From Chloroflexota bacterium (GTDB lineage Bacteria; Chloroflexota; Anaerolineae; Anaerolineales; Villigracilaceae), in NCBI GenBank assembly GCA_024434165.1, contig QMIW01000023.1, forward strand, positions 1-64,000: DNA of 64,000 bases, written 5' to 3'. This document shows positions 26,074 through 35,549 of this stretch, one piece after another. The notes below the pieces were generated by a model, which was not told where the DNA came from, searched no databases, and was given only the letters and a program-made list of their open reading frames with translations. Position 1 is the first letter of the stretch; the number at the start of each line of letters is the position of its first letter. Position numbers and translations under genes: made by a program.

Positions 26074-27042
26074 TCATTCGTAGAATTCGGGATAATGCGG
26101 GGATTTCGGTTTTCTTTCCGGCTCCAAAATTTCGTCAATGGTCATATTGGCATGTTGGTCCTCCGCCGGGTGGTAATGGACGTGGACTCTGTGCACGTGC
26201 GGAACCGATTTGAGCAGGGTCTCTTCCACCCGGCTGGCGATGCGGTCGCCTTCGAGGACGCTCAAAGCGCCGTCAATGCCGATGGTCAGGTTCACCACAA
26301 TGTGAGGTCCGAAGCGGTGCGCCTGCAATTCCTCCAACTGTCTCACCCCGTCTATCCTCTTCAATAAATCCGAGATGCGCTCGGCAAGTTCATGGCTGGG
26401 AATGGCGGCCATGAGGTCGGTGGAGGATTCGCGCAGGATGAAAAGCCCCGTGCGCAGGATGAGGAGCGCCACCAGCGCGCCCGCGAGCGGGTCCACCCAC
26501 GGGAGTCCCTGCTGACCGAGAAAGATGCCGATGGATGCGGCGCTGGCGGAGAACAGGTCGTTGCGGTGATCGTAGGCGAGCGCTTCAACGATGGGGTTTT
26601 GTGTTTCGCGCCCCAGTTTGCGGATATACCAGGTGAGGAAGATTTTGACCGCCACCGTGCCAAGCGCCACATACAACGCAAACGGGTGCGACTCGGTGAA
26701 CTGCGCCACGCCGTCCACGAAGTCCCAGACCTTGTCAACGGAATCCCAGAAAACGGCGAGCGCAGTGGTGATGACGAATGCGCCGATCGTCAGCGAGCCG
26801 ATGCTTTCGAATTGACGATGCCCGTAGGGATGATCCCGGTCGGCGGGTTTGTTTGCCATGCGCACCAGGATGCTGGCGGCGATGTAATACGCCACATCGG
26901 AGGTGGAGTTGATGCCCTCTGCCAGCAATGCCGGGCTGTGCCCAAGCACACCGAAGGTCGTTTTGACGATGGCGAGCAGGACGTTGGTCCCCAGCCCCAG
27001 GTTGATGGCGTGCAGACTTTTCCGGTTGCGGTCGTGAGTCAT
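26074..27042 (-). CDS. Cation diffusion facilitator family metal transporter
   Basis: A 322-residue inner-membrane metal/proton antiporter. There are about six helices; metal-site motifs are the acidic NSTSDVAYY in TM2 (often HxxxD, here S/D) and AYDHRNDLFSA in TM5. A histidine-rich C-terminal cytoplasmic domain includes HVHRVHVHYHPAEDQH. Zn2+, Fe2+ or Mn2+ export is typical; the altered TM2 site (no His) argues against a classical Zn2+ ZitB-type protein. The start 27042 was chosen since the longer frame runs antisense through the ATPase gene. Confidence 0.88.
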   Translation of the reverse strand: MTHDRNRKSLHAINLGLGTNVLLAIVKTTFGVLGHSPALLAEGINSTSDVAYYIAASILVRMANKPADRDHPYGHRQFESIGSLTIGAFVITTALAVFWDSVDKVWDFVDGVAQFTESHPFALYVALGTVAVKIFLTWYIRKLGRETQNPIVEALAYDHRNDLFSASAASIGIFLGQQGLPWVDPLAGALVALLILRTGLFILRESSTDLMAAIPSHELAERISDLLKRIDGVRQLEELQAHRFGPHIVVNLTIGIDGALSVLEGDRIASRVEETLLKSVPHVHRVHVHYHPAEDQHANMTIDEILEPERKPKSPHYPEFYE

Positions 27043-27097
27043 GGTGCAAATTGTATTGTCTTTTTGTCTTTGCACAACTGACAAATGTCTTAAACTA

Positions 27098-27128
27098 AAC
27101 AATCTCCCATCTGGACCGGGAGATTGTT
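27098..27128 (-). terminator. Hairpin after the P-type ATPase gene
   Basis: AACAATCTCCC/GGGAGATTGTT stem with a 9-base loop, followed on the minus strand by TTTAGTTT. The weak T-tract allows some read-through into the CDF gene. Confidence 0.65.
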
Positions 27129-27143
27129 CGCGGCAGGGGCAGG

Positions 27144-30047
27144 TTATTTTTCCGTTCTGCGCAGGAAGAACTTGGTGATTTCTTCGGCAATGGCGGGAAG
27201 AAGCGCCAGCCCCACCACCAGACTCCATTCGCGCAGATTGAGAAAGTGGGTGTTGAAGATGGGCTGGAGGAACGGCACGGCGCATACCAGCAGCAGCAGC
27301 GTGATGGAAAGTCCCACCGCGTACTGCATGTACTTGTTGGAGAACACGCCAATCGTGAAGATCGAAGCGCGCTCCGAGCGGACGGTGTAAGCGCGGAAAA
27401 GTTCCGCCAGCGAGAGGGTGACGAACGCCATCGTCTCGGCGGTTTGTACGTCCACGCCGCGCCAATCGTGGTTGAGGACGTAGGTCAACAGGTTCGCGCC
27501 GTCGGGGACGATCGCGCCCGCTTCGAGATGCCATGCCAACCCCATGACGAAGGCGGTCAGCACGGCGCCGGTCTGGGCAAAAGTCTGCACGAGGATGCCG
27601 ATGCCCATCGAGCGGTTGACGATCGGTTCGGTCTTGGCGCGCGGCTTTCGGTCCATGATGTCGGGGTCGCCCTTTTCCATGGCGAGCGCGAGCGCGGGCG
27701 CGCCGTCGGTGATGAGGTTGAGCCACAGGAGCTGGATGGCGGTCAGCGGCGCGGGCAGACCGGCAAGTGTGGCGAGGAAGATGATCATGATCTCGGCGAC
27801 GTTCGAGGAGAGCAGGAAGAACACGAACTTGCGGATGTTCGAGTAGATGATGCGTCCCTGCTCCACTGCGGAGACGATGCTGGCATAGTTGTCGTCGGTC
27901 AACACCATGTCGGCGGTGCCTTTGGCGACGTCGGTGCCGGTGATGCCCATTGCCACGCCGATGTCGGCGCGTTTGATGGCGGGCGCATCGTTGACGCCGT
28001 CGCCGGTCATGGCGACCACTTCGTCGTTGGCTTGCAATGCGTCCACGATGCGCATCTTGTGTTCGGGCGAGACGCGGGCGAAGACATCGGTATCTTCGAT
28101 GACCCGGTTGAGTTGATTGTCGTCAATTGCATCCAGGTCCGCGCCGGTCATCACTTTTTTGCCGGGTCGCAGCAGGTGGATGGATTCGGCAATGGCGCGG
28201 GCGGTGTTGGGGAAGTCGCCAGTGATCATCACGGTGCGAATACCGGCATGGCGCGCCCTTTCGAGCGCGGGCTTGACCTCGACGCGCGGCGGGTCAATCA
28301 TGCCCATCAGACCGACGAAGACCAAATCCCTTTCCAGGTCTTCGGTTTTGACTTCCTCGATGTTGTTGGGGACATCTCTCTCCACGCGGTAGGCAAAGCC
28401 GAGCACACGCAGGGCGTCTTTGGTCATGGCGTCGTTGGCGGCAAGGATTTTGCCGCGCATTTCATCGGTCAGGTCGCGCGGTTTGTCGTCCATGCCCAGG
28501 TATTTGGAGCAGAGATTGAGGATGATATCCGGGGCGCCTTTGACGGCGATGATGTCCCAGTCTTTATGTTTTTCATCGTAGAAAGGCGAAGGGTCGCTGG
28601 GGTGGGGTTTGTTCACATCGTGGATGGTGATCATGCGCTTGCGTTCCGAATCGAACGGAACTTCGTTCTCGCGCGGGTAGGCTTCGTCAATTTCCACGTG
28701 GATCGCGCCCGCTTTTGCGGCGGCAACCAGCAGGGCGCCTTCGGTTGGGTCGCCCACAACACGATATGTCTGCTGGGAGTCGGTTTCGCCTGTGATTTCG
28801 ATCTCGGCGTCGTTGTTCAACACGCCCAGCCAAAGGGTGGAGAGCACAGCAGGGTACTGCCTTATGTCCACGGGCTTGCCGTCTATGCGGAAGTCCCCTT
28901 TCGGCGTGTATCCGCTCCCTGAAACGCTGACAAACTGCCCGTCTGCCCAGAGGCGCGTGACCGTCATCTCATTTTGGGTGAGGGTGCCGGTCTTATCCGA
29001 GCAAATGACTGTGGCGGAGCCGAGCGTCTCCACCGAGGAAAGTTTGCGAATGAGCGCGTGGCGTTGAATCATCTCGCGCATACCGAGCGCGAGCGATATG
29101 GTGACGACGGCGGGCAGACCCTCCGGCACGGCGGCGATGGCAAGACTGATGGCGATGATGAAGACCTCGGTGATCTCGCCTGCGAATTCCTTGAAGTATT
29201 CGAGGGGGCTGGAGAACAACGCGTTGATGTCGGTGTAATTGAAAAGGGCGGCGATGAAAACGACGAACACCAGGATCAGCGCGCCGATGCTGAGCGATTT
29301 GCCGAGTTGGTCGAGGCGGCGTTGAAGGGGCGTCTCTTCGGATTCCACGCTCTGCAGCATGGTGGCGATGAGACCCAGCTGCGTGTTCATGCCGGTGCTG
29401 GTGACCACGCCGCGCCCGCGCCCATAGGAGACGACGGTTCCCATGAAGGCGGTGTTTTTTCGATCGCCGAGCGGGACGTTTTTGTCCAACACGGTTGCGG
29501 CGTTCTTTTGGACGGGAAGCGATTCGCCCGTGAGCGAGGCTTCCTCCACGCGCAGGTTCACGGCTTCGAGCAGGCGCAGGTCGGCGGGGATGAAGTTGCC
29601 CGCTTCCAAAAAGACGATGTCGCCCGGCACGAGGTTGTACGCCGGAACGGATTTGCGCGAGCCGTCGCGCAGTACCTGCGCTTCGGGTGCGGCAAGTTTC
29701 TTCAACGCTGCCAATGCCTGTTCGGCGCGCTGTTCCTGAATGATGCCAAGCACAGCGTTCAGGACGACAATTGCCATGATGGCGGTTGCTTCCACATAAT
29801 CGCCGAGCAGAGCCGAAATGACCGAAGCGACGATAAGAAGGATTACTACAAAGTTGTTCAATTGGTCCCACAGCATGGCGAGGAAACCGGGACGCGGCGC
29901 TTCGCGCAGCTGGTTCGGTCCGTAATGCGCGAGCCGCTTTTCGGCTTCGGCGGCGCTCAAACCTTCTTCATGCACTTCGAGATGCCTGAGTGTTTCCTCG
30001 GCGCTGAGGGCGTGGAACTCTTTCTGCGTTGTTTCTTCGTGTGACAT
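27144..30047 (-). CDS. P-type Ca2+-transporting ATPase (SERCA/PMCA-like)
   Basis: A 967-residue P2A/P2B-type pump. TGES (actuator) is at 173-176, AVPEGLP at 306-312 in TM4 is the Ca2+-site motif, and the phosphorylation motif DKTGTLT is at 351-357. [17 protein letters not shown] in the P domain and C-terminal TM segments including [18 protein letters not shown] follow. It exports Ca2+ (or Mn2+) at the expense of ATP. The start 30047 follows AGGAGC; 28 upstream codons are excluded. The N-terminal [15 protein letters not shown] matches the cation-ATPase N domain. Confidence 0.94.
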   Translation of the reverse strand: MSHEETTQKEFHALSAEETLRHLEVHEEGLSAAEAEKRLAHYGPNQLREAPRPGFLAMLWDQLNNFVVILLIVASVISALLGDYVEATAIMAIVVLNAVLGIIQEQRAEQALAALKKLAAPEAQVLRDGSRKSVPAYNLVPGDIVFLEAGNFIPADLRLLEAVNLRVEEASLTGESLPVQKNAATVLDKNVPLGDRKNTAFMGTVVSYGRGRGVVTSTGMNTQLGLIATMLQSVESEETPLQRRLDQLGKSLSIGALILVFVVFIAALFNYTDINALFSSPLEYFKEFAGEITEVFIIAISLAIAAVPEGLPAVVTISLALGMREMIQRHALIRKLSSVETLGSATVICSDKTGTLTQNEMTVTRLWADGQFVSVSGSGYTPKGDFRIDGKPVDIRQYPAVLSTLWLGVLNNDAEIEITGETDSQQTYRVVGDPTEGALLVAAAKAGAIHVEIDEAYPRENEVPFDSERKRMITIHDVNKPHPSDPSPFYDEKHKDWDIIAVKGAPDIILNLCSKYLGMDDKPRDLTDEMRGKILAANDAMTKDALRVLGFAYRVERDVPNNIEEVKTEDLERDLVFVGLMGMIDPPRVEVKPALERARHAGIRTVMITGDFPNTARAIAESIHLLRPGKKVMTGADLDAIDDNQLNRVIEDTDVFARVSPEHKMRIVDALQANDEVVAMTGDGVNDAPAIKRADIGVAMGITGTDVAKGTADMVLTDDNYASIVSAVEQGRIIYSNIRKFVFFLLSSNVAEIMIIFLATLAGLPAPLTAIQLLWLNLITDGAPALALAMEKGDPDIMDRKPRAKTEPIVNRSMGIGILVQTFAQTGAVLTAFVMGLAWHLEAGAIVPDGANLLTYVLNHDWRGVDVQTAETMAFVTLSLAELFRAYTVRSERASIFTIGVFSNKYMQYAVGLSITLLLLVCAVPFLQPIFNTHFLNLREWSLVVGLALLPAIAEEITKFFLRRTEK

Positions 30048-30298
30048 CCATTGCTCCTGGAACGAGATCGCCTTGACCCAAATTAAAACGAGACCATCGC
30101 CTCTCTGCGAATGGTCCCGGCAAACATCCAAAAAAATTCACAAGGCTGAAAAGCCTCCAAAAAGTTGGTAGCAGTGGTCAAAGCGCGTTGAGTGTATTCC
30201 CGTACAAATGGATTGTCAAGCACTACTGCGCGGGCGATGTGCGCAGCAAAAGTCTGCGAACTTGTGCTGCCTTGTTTGGATGCGGTTACAATTTGGAT

Positions 30299-30925
30299 AT
30301 GTCCAATCAAAAACGTCATTTGTTATATTTCTTCCTCACGCTGGCTGGCATAGCCGTGATGGCGTTATTCGGTCCCGAAGAACAATCGCTGGGATCGAAC
30401 GTCCGCCTCGTGTACCTGCATGGAGCCTGGGTGCTGACCGCGGAGATTGCCTTCCTCGCTGCGGCTCTCGCCGGACTTTTCGGCTTGCTCCTGCGGCGGG
30501 ACCTTTTCCACGCCTGGAGCGCTGCGCTCGGACGGACGGGCATCCTCTTCTGGGTATCCTACCTGCCGCTTTCCATGCTTGCCATGCAAACCAACTGGAA
30601 CGGTTTGTTTCTCGCCGAGCCGCGCTTCCGCCTGGCGATGATCTTCGCCGTGACGGGCATCCTGCTTCAACTTGGTTTGTGGCTGTTCAACATTGCATGG
30701 CTCACTTCGCTGGCAAACATCCTTTATATCGTCGTCCTGCGCGCGGTCTTTTCCACAGCGGAGAACATCATGCACCCGCCGCCTTCGCCGATCTTCAATT
30801 CGGGGAATTACGTCATCATCGGGTTCTTCGTCGGCTTGAACCTGCTGGCGTGGCTTGCCGCGTACTTCCTCGCAAGGTGGATTTATTCGCTGGGTGGAAA
30901 ACCCGCTGAATCACTGATACGCTGA
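30299..30925 (+). CDS. Uncharacterised multi-pass membrane protein
   Basis: A 208-residue protein with about six predicted transmembrane helices and short loops. LVYLHGAWV near residue 38 resembles the haem-exporter or cytochrome-assembly segment VHVPSAWL, and LSMLAMQTNWNGLFLAEPRFRLAM lies in the middle, but the WWD-type haem motif is not seen. A CcmC-like relative is possible and not proven. The ATG at 30299 was preferred over 30188. The last codons fall in a tandem repeat. It is divergent from the Ca2+ pump gene. Confidence 0.65.
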   Translation: MSNQKRHLLYFFLTLAGIAVMALFGPEEQSLGSNVRLVYLHGAWVLTAEIAFLAAALAGLFGLLLRRDLFHAWSAALGRTGILFWVSYLPLSMLAMQTNWNGLFLAEPRFRLAMIFAVTGILLQLGLWLFNIAWLTSLANILYIVVLRAVFSTAENIMHPPPSPIFNSGNYVIIGFFVGLNLLAWLAAYFLARWIYSLGGKPAESLIR

Positions 30926-30977
30926 GAGGCAGCGATTCGGCGAGTCAGCGAGTCAGCGAGTCAGTGAGGCAGTGATT
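30904..30977. repeat. GCGAGTCA tandem repeat
   Basis: Imperfect copies of an 8-10 base unit (GCGAGTCA, GCTGAATCA, GAGGCAGTGA) covering the 3' end of the membrane protein gene. It is related in style to 31423-31522. Confidence 0.75.
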
Positions 30978-31009
30978 TGAGAAAACTTGTGCGACGAAGG
31001 GAATAAATC

Positions 31010-31420
31010 ATGGAATACAAAGACTGGGAAAAGGACGTGCCGGAAGAAATTAAAACCGAGCCGATTTGGAGTTTTGCAGGCTATCGCAAGGCGCTGTATC
31101 TGTACGATCTTATTTGGAATGATACCGAAACATGGATCAAGGATGTTCGCGGGCAAAAACTTGCCGACCAGATTGTGCGAAGTTCGGCATCCATTTCCGC
31201 CAACCTCGAGGAGGGTCTGGGGCGTGGTTATGGCAAGGAGCTTTTGTATCATTACCGCGTCTCCCTCGCCTCTGCCCGCGAGACAAAAGGCTGGATCTTC
31301 CGCGCCAGACGGTTTATGGACAAGCAAACGGTTCAACGCCATCTTACCCTTGCCAACGAAGTCATTGCCCTCCTCGTTACCGAAATTGCCCACCAAAAAT
31401 CCTTTCAACCCAAACGGTAA
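31010..31420 (+). CDS. Four-helix-bundle protein of the 23S rRNA intervening-sequence (S23) family
   Basis: A 136-residue helical protein. [23 protein letters not shown] is the family signature, followed by [15 protein letters not shown] and LANEVIALL. Members were first found inside intervening sequences of 23S rRNA genes and are also common as stand-alone genes, often next to repeats or reverse-transcriptase diversity elements. Here the gene lies between two tandem-repeat blocks, with no reverse transcriptase nearby. Its molecular role is unknown. The start has AAGGGAA upstream. Confidence 0.85.
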   Translation: MEYKDWEKDVPEEIKTEPIWSFAGYRKALYLYDLIWNDTETWIKDVRGQKLADQIVRSSASISANLEEGLGRGYGKELLYHYRVSLASARETKGWIFRARRFMDKQTVQRHLTLANEVIALLVTEIAHQKSFQPKR

Positions 31421-31422
31421 CC

Positions 31423-31522
31423 CACTGAATTGCTGTGAATCCCCGAATCGCCGAATCATTGAATCGTTGAATCGCTGAATCGTTGAATCATTGAATCGCC
31501 GAATCCCTGAATCGCTGAATCC
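31423..31522. repeat. GAATCGTTGAATCGC tandem repeat
   Basis: About ten imperfect copies of GAATCGNTT or GAATCGCC fill the gap before the MFS gene and end seven bases before its ATG. Confidence 0.85.
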
Positions 31523-31528
31523 CCCATC

Positions 31529-32674
31529 ATGCGCATCCGCTTCCAACTCATCGTCTTCATGTTTTTGCGTACCATCCTGAACTCCGCCCACAGGATGGTC
31601 TATCCGTTCCTGCCCATCTTCGCCCGCGGCCTGGGCGTGGACATCGCCACCATGTCCCTGCTGATGACGGCGCGCTCCCTGCTGGGCGCAACCAGCCCCC
31701 TGCTCGGTCCCATTGCAGACCGGCGCGGAAGAAAGTTCGGCATGTTGACGGGCTTGGGTATTTTCACGCTGGGCATCGGCATTGTGGCAGTCTTTCCCTC
31801 TTTTTGGACGCTCGCCATCGCCCTTAGTTTGGCAATGATCGGCAAGTTCATGTTCGATCCCGCCATGCAAGCCTATTTCGGGGACCGCGTTCCGTACCAC
31901 CAGCGCGGCACCGCTCTGGCTGTGACCGAAGTGGCATGGTCGCTCGGCTTCATCGTCGGTGTTCCTGCTGCCGGGTTTCTGATTGACCGCTTCGGCTGGT
32001 CTGCACCGTTCCCGCTGTTCACCATCCTGGGGCTGATCGCCTTCTTCGTCATCTGGCGCGTCGTCCCAGCGGAAGACCCGCACCACGAACCGGTGGCAAA
32101 TTCGCGCGAGGGTTACCGCGCCGTGTTCAAGTCCACGCCTGCGCTGGCTGGGATTTCGATTGCGCTGTGGGCGAGCGCGGCGAATGAGCTGGTCAATGTC
32201 ATTTTTGGCGTCTGGCTGGAGGATTCGTTCGGGCTGAAGATTGCGGCGCTGGCGGGCGCATCGGCGGTGATCGGCATTTCGGAATTGAGCGGCGAAGGAC
32301 TCGTGGCGCTCACAACGGACAGGCTCGGCAAGCCGCGCGCGCTCGCCATCGGGTTGATTGCCAACTCGCTGGCGGCAGTAATGCTGCCTTTTATTGGACA
32401 GACGCAGCTCGGCGCGCTGGCCGGCTTGTTCCTTTTCTACATCACGTTCGAGTATGTGATGGTCAGTCACATCCCGATGGTGACGGAACTCGTCCCTTCG
32501 GCGCGGGCGACGTTGTTATCCCTGAATGTGATGGGGCACGCCCTCGGACGCGCCCTCAGCGCATTTCTGGCGGCGTTTATTTATCAGCAATTCGGCTTCC
32601 TGTTCGTGGCGCTGACTGCGGTTCTCTTCAACGCTGCCGGAATCCTGGCTTTGCGCAGGATGCAAAGGAAATAG
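31529..32674 (+). CDS. Major facilitator superfamily transporter
   Basis: A 381-residue protein with about 12 transmembrane helices. The loop 2-3 motif is GPIADRRGRKFG (about 66-77), the MFS A-motif, and TDRLGKPRALAIG near 270 is its C-terminal counterpart. It is probably a drug, sugar or metabolite exporter; the substrate cannot be read. No ribosome binding site is evident, since the upstream bases are tandem repeat. Its stop overlaps the next start by one base (TAGTG). Confidence 0.88.
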   Translation: MRIRFQLIVFMFLRTILNSAHRMVYPFLPIFARGLGVDIATMSLLMTARSLLGATSPLLGPIADRRGRKFGMLTGLGIFTLGIGIVAVFPSFWTLAIALSLAMIGKFMFDPAMQAYFGDRVPYHQRGTALAVTEVAWSLGFIVGVPAAGFLIDRFGWSAPFPLFTILGLIAFFVIWRVVPAEDPHHEPVANSREGYRAVFKSTPALAGISIALWASAANELVNVIFGVWLEDSFGLKIAALAGASAVIGISELSGEGLVALTTDRLGKPRALAIGLIANSLAAVMLPFIGQTQLGALAGLFLFYITFEYVMVSHIPMVTELVPSARATLLSLNVMGHALGRALSAFLAAFIYQQFGFLFVALTAVLFNAAGILALRRMQRK

Positions 32675-33189
32675 TGGAACTTTTTCTTGGAGTGCTGGCT
32701 GGTCTGGCGGTAGTGGCAGCCCTGCTGTGGGCGCTGGTCCCTGCCTGGTATGGTCTGCCGCCGGTGGCGGCGAGCCGGGAGCGGATTCGCCGGGCGCTGG
32801 AGTTGGCGAACCCGCAGCCGGGGGAAACGCTCTACGACCTCGGATCAGGTCACGGACGGGTGCTGGTCGTCGCGGCGAAGGAGTTTGGACTCAACGCTGT
32901 GGGTATCGAAGCGGGACCGGCGCAGTGTGTTGTCGGCTGGGTGAATGCCCGCTGGAACGGAGTCGGCTCAAAGGTCCGAATTGAGGCGGGGAATTTTTTC
33001 AAGTCGAACCTCAGGGAGGCGGACATCGTCTTTGCATATCTTACATCCGATTATGGGGTGCGTCTTGGAAAAAAACTGGGGGAGGAGTTGAAACCCGGCG
33101 CGCGCGTGGTGACGATTTCGTTCGACCTGCCGGGCTGGAAAGCGGACTTTTTCGACCGCGAGGCGCTGATCTACGTGTACAAAAATTAA
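32674..33189 (+). CDS. Membrane-anchored class I SAM-dependent methyltransferase
   Basis: A 171-residue protein starting with GTG that overlaps the previous stop. An N-terminal helix (FLGVLAGLAVVAALLWALVPAWYGLP) is followed by a Rossmann SAM-binding motif, LYDLGSGHGRVLVVAA, and EAGPAQCVVGW as the second strand. The acceptor-binding C-terminal part is short. Similar short proteins act on protein lysines in some bacteria and mitochondria (FAM173-like), which would fit the size and anchor; this is inference. Confidence 0.8.
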   Translation: MELFLGVLAGLAVVAALLWALVPAWYGLPPVAASRERIRRALELANPQPGETLYDLGSGHGRVLVVAAKEFGLNAVGIEAGPAQCVVGWVNARWNGVGSKVRIEAGNFFKSNLREADIVFAYLTSDYGVRLGKKLGEELKPGARVVTISFDLPGWKADFFDREALIYVYKN

Positions 33190-33220
33190 AAAGCCCCGTC
33201 TCACGACGGGACCTTTTAAT
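33190..33220. terminator. Bidirectional terminator
   Basis: AAAAGCCCCGT/ACGGGACCTTTT imperfect stem between the methyltransferase and the convergent pilin gene, with A- and T-runs on both sides. Confidence 0.8.
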
Positions 33221-33233
33221 TGAACAGGCAAAA

Positions 33234-33389
33234 CTAGACAGCGGAGAGGCTGGAGTTGATTTTGCTGAATACGTTGCCGATGATCGGGCCGAGAATCATC
33301 AGAGCCGCGATAACAACGATGGCAACCAGAACGAGAATCAAAGCGTATTCAACAAGACCCTGGCCTTTTTCTTTGGGTGAGAACAACAT
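33234..33389 (-). CDS. flp: Flp-type (type IVb) pilin, copy 3
   Basis: A 51-residue prepilin, MLFSPKEKGQGLVEYALILV. The leader is cut after Gly9 to leave QGLVEYALIL with Glu5 and Tyr6, the Flp signature. A hydrophobic helix and a short polar tail ending NVFSKINSSLSAV follow. AGGAG precedes the ATG after a small leader hairpin at 33420-33434 (CAGGA/TCCTG). It is the last of three tandem paralogues. No TadZABC or prepilin-peptidase genes are in the window, so assembly must use loci elsewhere. Confidence 0.92.
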   Translation of the reverse strand: MLFSPKEKGQGLVEYALILVLVAIVVIAALMILGPIIGNVFSKINSSLSAV

Positions 33390-33545
33390 GGCGATTAATC
33401 TCCTTTCTTCCGAATTTCCCAGGAGGCCGTCCTGAGATTGTTTTTATTTTACAATGACTGCCCAAAATTGCAAGTGAGATACTAATCTTTTCCTTAACAA
33501 TTATGTTAGCCTAACAAAGTTGCAGGGCTGTTTTTGGGCAGATTT

Positions 33546-33701
33546 TCATACACTCGACAAACTGGAATTGACCTGGCTGAACACATTACCGAGGAAGGGA
33601 CCGATCATTAATAAGGCGACAATCACAATAATAGCGACAAGAACAAGGATAAAAGCATATTCCACAAGCCCCTGTCCGTTTTCTTTCGGTGTAAACAGCA
33701 T
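33546..33701 (-). CDS. flp: Flp-type pilin, copy 2
   Basis: A 51-residue paralogue: MLFTPKENGQGLVEYAFILV, with Phe replacing Leu in the helix and a tail NVFSQVNSSLSSV. It is the most divergent of the three. The start 33701 was chosen because AGGAGG lies just upstream. A leader hairpin CCCGC/GCGGG is at 33729-33743. It is 156 bases from the neighbouring pilin genes on either side, so each copy probably has its own promoter or processed transcript. Confidence 0.92.
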   Translation of the reverse strand: MLFTPKENGQGLVEYAFILVLVAIIVIVALLMIGPFLGNVFSQVNSSLSSV

Positions 33702-33828
33702 GGCAACCGCCTCCTTTCTTTTGGATTTCCCGCCCCGTGCGGGATGAAAAAACACTCCCAATTTTGCGGGAAAAGCGGCATTAATTCAACCCTCTGCACT
33801 TAAGAATTACGTAAGGCGGGTAAAAAGA

Positions 33829-33856
33829 AACTCACCCCGAACTTTCGAGGTGAGTT
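33829..33856 (-). terminator. Terminator after pilin copy 1
   Basis: AACTCACC...GGTGAGTT hairpin, followed on the minus strand by TTTCTTTTT. It separates copy 1 from copies 2 and 3. Confidence 0.8.
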
Positions 33857-33880
33857 CCATTCAATGATGCGTCGGAAGCG

Positions 33881-34036
33881 CTATACGCTGGAAAGGCTGG
33901 AATTGATCTTGCTGAACACATTTCCGATCATGGGGCCGAGGAGCATCAACGCGGCAATAACAACGATGGCTACCAAAACAAGAATCAATGCATATTCAAC
34001 CAAGCCTTGGCCCTTTTCTTTGGGTGAGAACAACAT
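33881..34036 (-). CDS. flp: Flp-type pilin, copy 1
   Basis: A 51-residue prepilin nearly identical to copy 3 (MLFSPKEKGQGLVEYALILV; tail NVFSKINSSLSSV). AGGAG precedes the ATG. A leader hairpin CCCGGC/GCCGGG is at 34065-34086, followed by GGGAAAT and AAAGAAAGGAG, a layout shared by the other two copies. It is separated from copy 2 by its own terminator, so it can be expressed alone. Confidence 0.92.
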   Translation of the reverse strand: MLFSPKEKGQGLVEYALILVLVAIVVIAALMLLGPMIGNVFSKINSSLSSV

Positions 34037-34265
34037 GGTCCATTTCTCCTTTCTTTTGAGATTTCCCGGCGGGGAATTCAGCCGGGATTGTCTTAATTTT
34101 ACTCATTTTATGGCAAAACACAATAGAAGTTTCCTGTTTTCAAATTGCAAGATTGTAATGGGATTCTCATCTATCCCGCCCGTCACGCGGAGACATTGGC
34201 GAACCCGTTGGGGGCGATTTCTGTGGTTAAATTATCCAAATCCCTTCTCCAGATTGGCAGTCTCT

Positions 34266-35540
34266 ATGCTCATTCATTCCGCATCCCAACTTCTGACTCT
34301 TGCAGGCGGACCCCAGCGCGGAAAGGCGCTCGGCTCGCTCGGCATCATCGAGAATGGCGCTGTGGTCATTCGCGATGAAAAAATCGTCGCCGTCGGCACG
34401 ACGGACGAACTCAGAAACGCCTATCCCGACGAGCCCACGCTCGACGCCGGACGTTGTGTGGTCATGCCGGGCTTCGTGGACCCGCACACGCACATCATTT
34501 GGGCGGGCGACCGCGCGGATGAATTCGAAAAGAAGATGGCAGGCACGCCCTATCTGGATATTCTGGCGGCGGGCGGCGGCATCCTTTCGACTGTGCGAGC
34601 CACGCGCACCGCCAGCATGGAGGCGCTCATGGCGCAGACCCGTCCGCGCCTGCTGCGCATGTTCCGCAACGGCACTACCACCGCCGAAGCCAAGACAGGC
34701 TATGGTTTGCAGATCTCCACCGAACTGCGCCTGCTCAAAGCCCTGCTGGCGCTGAACGACGAAAGCCCGCTCGACCTTGTTTTCACTTTTTTAGGCGCGC
34801 ACGCCATCGCCCCGGAATACAAAGACAACCCGCAGGGATACACGGATGAGATCGTCAACACGATGCTTCCCATGCTGAAGGAATGGTGGGAGACGCACGC
34901 CCCGCGCCAGCCCATGCCGTTTGTGGATGTTTTTTGCGAGACGAAAGCCTTCACCCTCGAACAATCGCGTCAAATCCTGACCCGGGCACAGTCGCTGGGA
35001 TTCCCGCTCAAGATCCACGCCGACGAATTCGACAACCTCGGCGGCGCGGCGCTCGCGGCGGAATTGGGCGCCGCGTCGGCGGACCACCTCGTGGTCACGT
35101 CGGATGCGGATATCGAAGCGCTGGGGAAATCGGATACGGTCGCCGTGTCGCTTCCCTGCACCCCGTTCGGGCTCGCGGAGAAACATTACACGCCGGCGAA
35201 AAAACTGCTCGCCGCCGATGCCATTCTTGCGCTCGCCACCGACTGCAACCCCGGCACCACATGGAACGAGTCCATGCAGTTTGCGATTGCGCTCGCCTGC
35301 CGCTACATGGGGCTGACTCCCGCACAAGCCATCGCCGCCGCCACCATCAACGCCGCGCACGCCATCCGCAGGTCCGATGTGATCGGCTCGCTGGAAGCCG
35401 GCAAGCAGGCGGACCTTTTGATTTTGTCTGTGAACAGTTATCGTCAGATCGGCTACCGCTATGGGACGAACCTCGTCAAGCAGGTGATCAAAAAAGGTCA
35501 GGTGTATTCGGTGGATGTGGGGTATTATAGAACGGCTTAA
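34266..35540 (+). CDS. hutI: Imidazolonepropionase
   Basis: Third step of histidine breakdown: opens imidazolone-5-propionate to formiminoglutamate. A 424-residue amidohydrolase with metal ligands HTHIIW after PGFVDP (about 80-86), Glu/Lys-region residues in TTAEAKTGYGL, the histidine HADEF (about 250) and the catalytic Asp in LATDCNPGT. AGDRADEF and AAGGGILSTV are HutI hallmarks. ATG 34266 was chosen, since 134 upstream codons run over the pilin gene. Other hut genes are absent here. A GGDEF gene follows after nine bases. Confidence 0.95.
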   Translation: MLIHSASQLLTLAGGPQRGKALGSLGIIENGAVVIRDEKIVAVGTTDELRNAYPDEPTLDAGRCVVMPGFVDPHTHIIWAGDRADEFEKKMAGTPYLDILAAGGGILSTVRATRTASMEALMAQTRPRLLRMFRNGTTTAEAKTGYGLQISTELRLLKALLALNDESPLDLVFTFLGAHAIAPEYKDNPQGYTDEIVNTMLPMLKEWWETHAPRQPMPFVDVFCETKAFTLEQSRQILTRAQSLGFPLKIHADEFDNLGGAALAAELGAASADHLVVTSDADIEALGKSDTVAVSLPCTPFGLAEKHYTPAKKLLAADAILALATDCNPGTTWNESMQFAIALACRYMGLTPAQAIAAATINAAHAIRRSDVIGSLEAGKQADLLILSVNSYRQIGYRYGTNLVKQVIKKGQVYSVDVGYYRTA

Positions 35541-35549
35541 CTCACCGCG

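Noticed and set aside
27043-27726. N-terminal extension of the CDF transporter
   Set aside because: The added 228 codons are antisense to the Ca2+ ATPase C-terminus; the CDF family starts at the chosen ATG.
31423-31522. CRISPR array
   Set aside because: Units are 8-10 bases without unique spacers and no cas genes are present. It is a tandem low-complexity repeat.
30953-32470. 505-codon minus-strand frame over the S23 and MFS genes
   Set aside because: Low-complexity Arg/Gln/Asp-rich shadow with no motif; the plus-strand genes are convincing.
33864-34265. N-terminal extension of HutI
   Set aside because: It is antisense to Flp pilin copy 1 and its leader, while the conserved HutI N-terminus begins at 34266.
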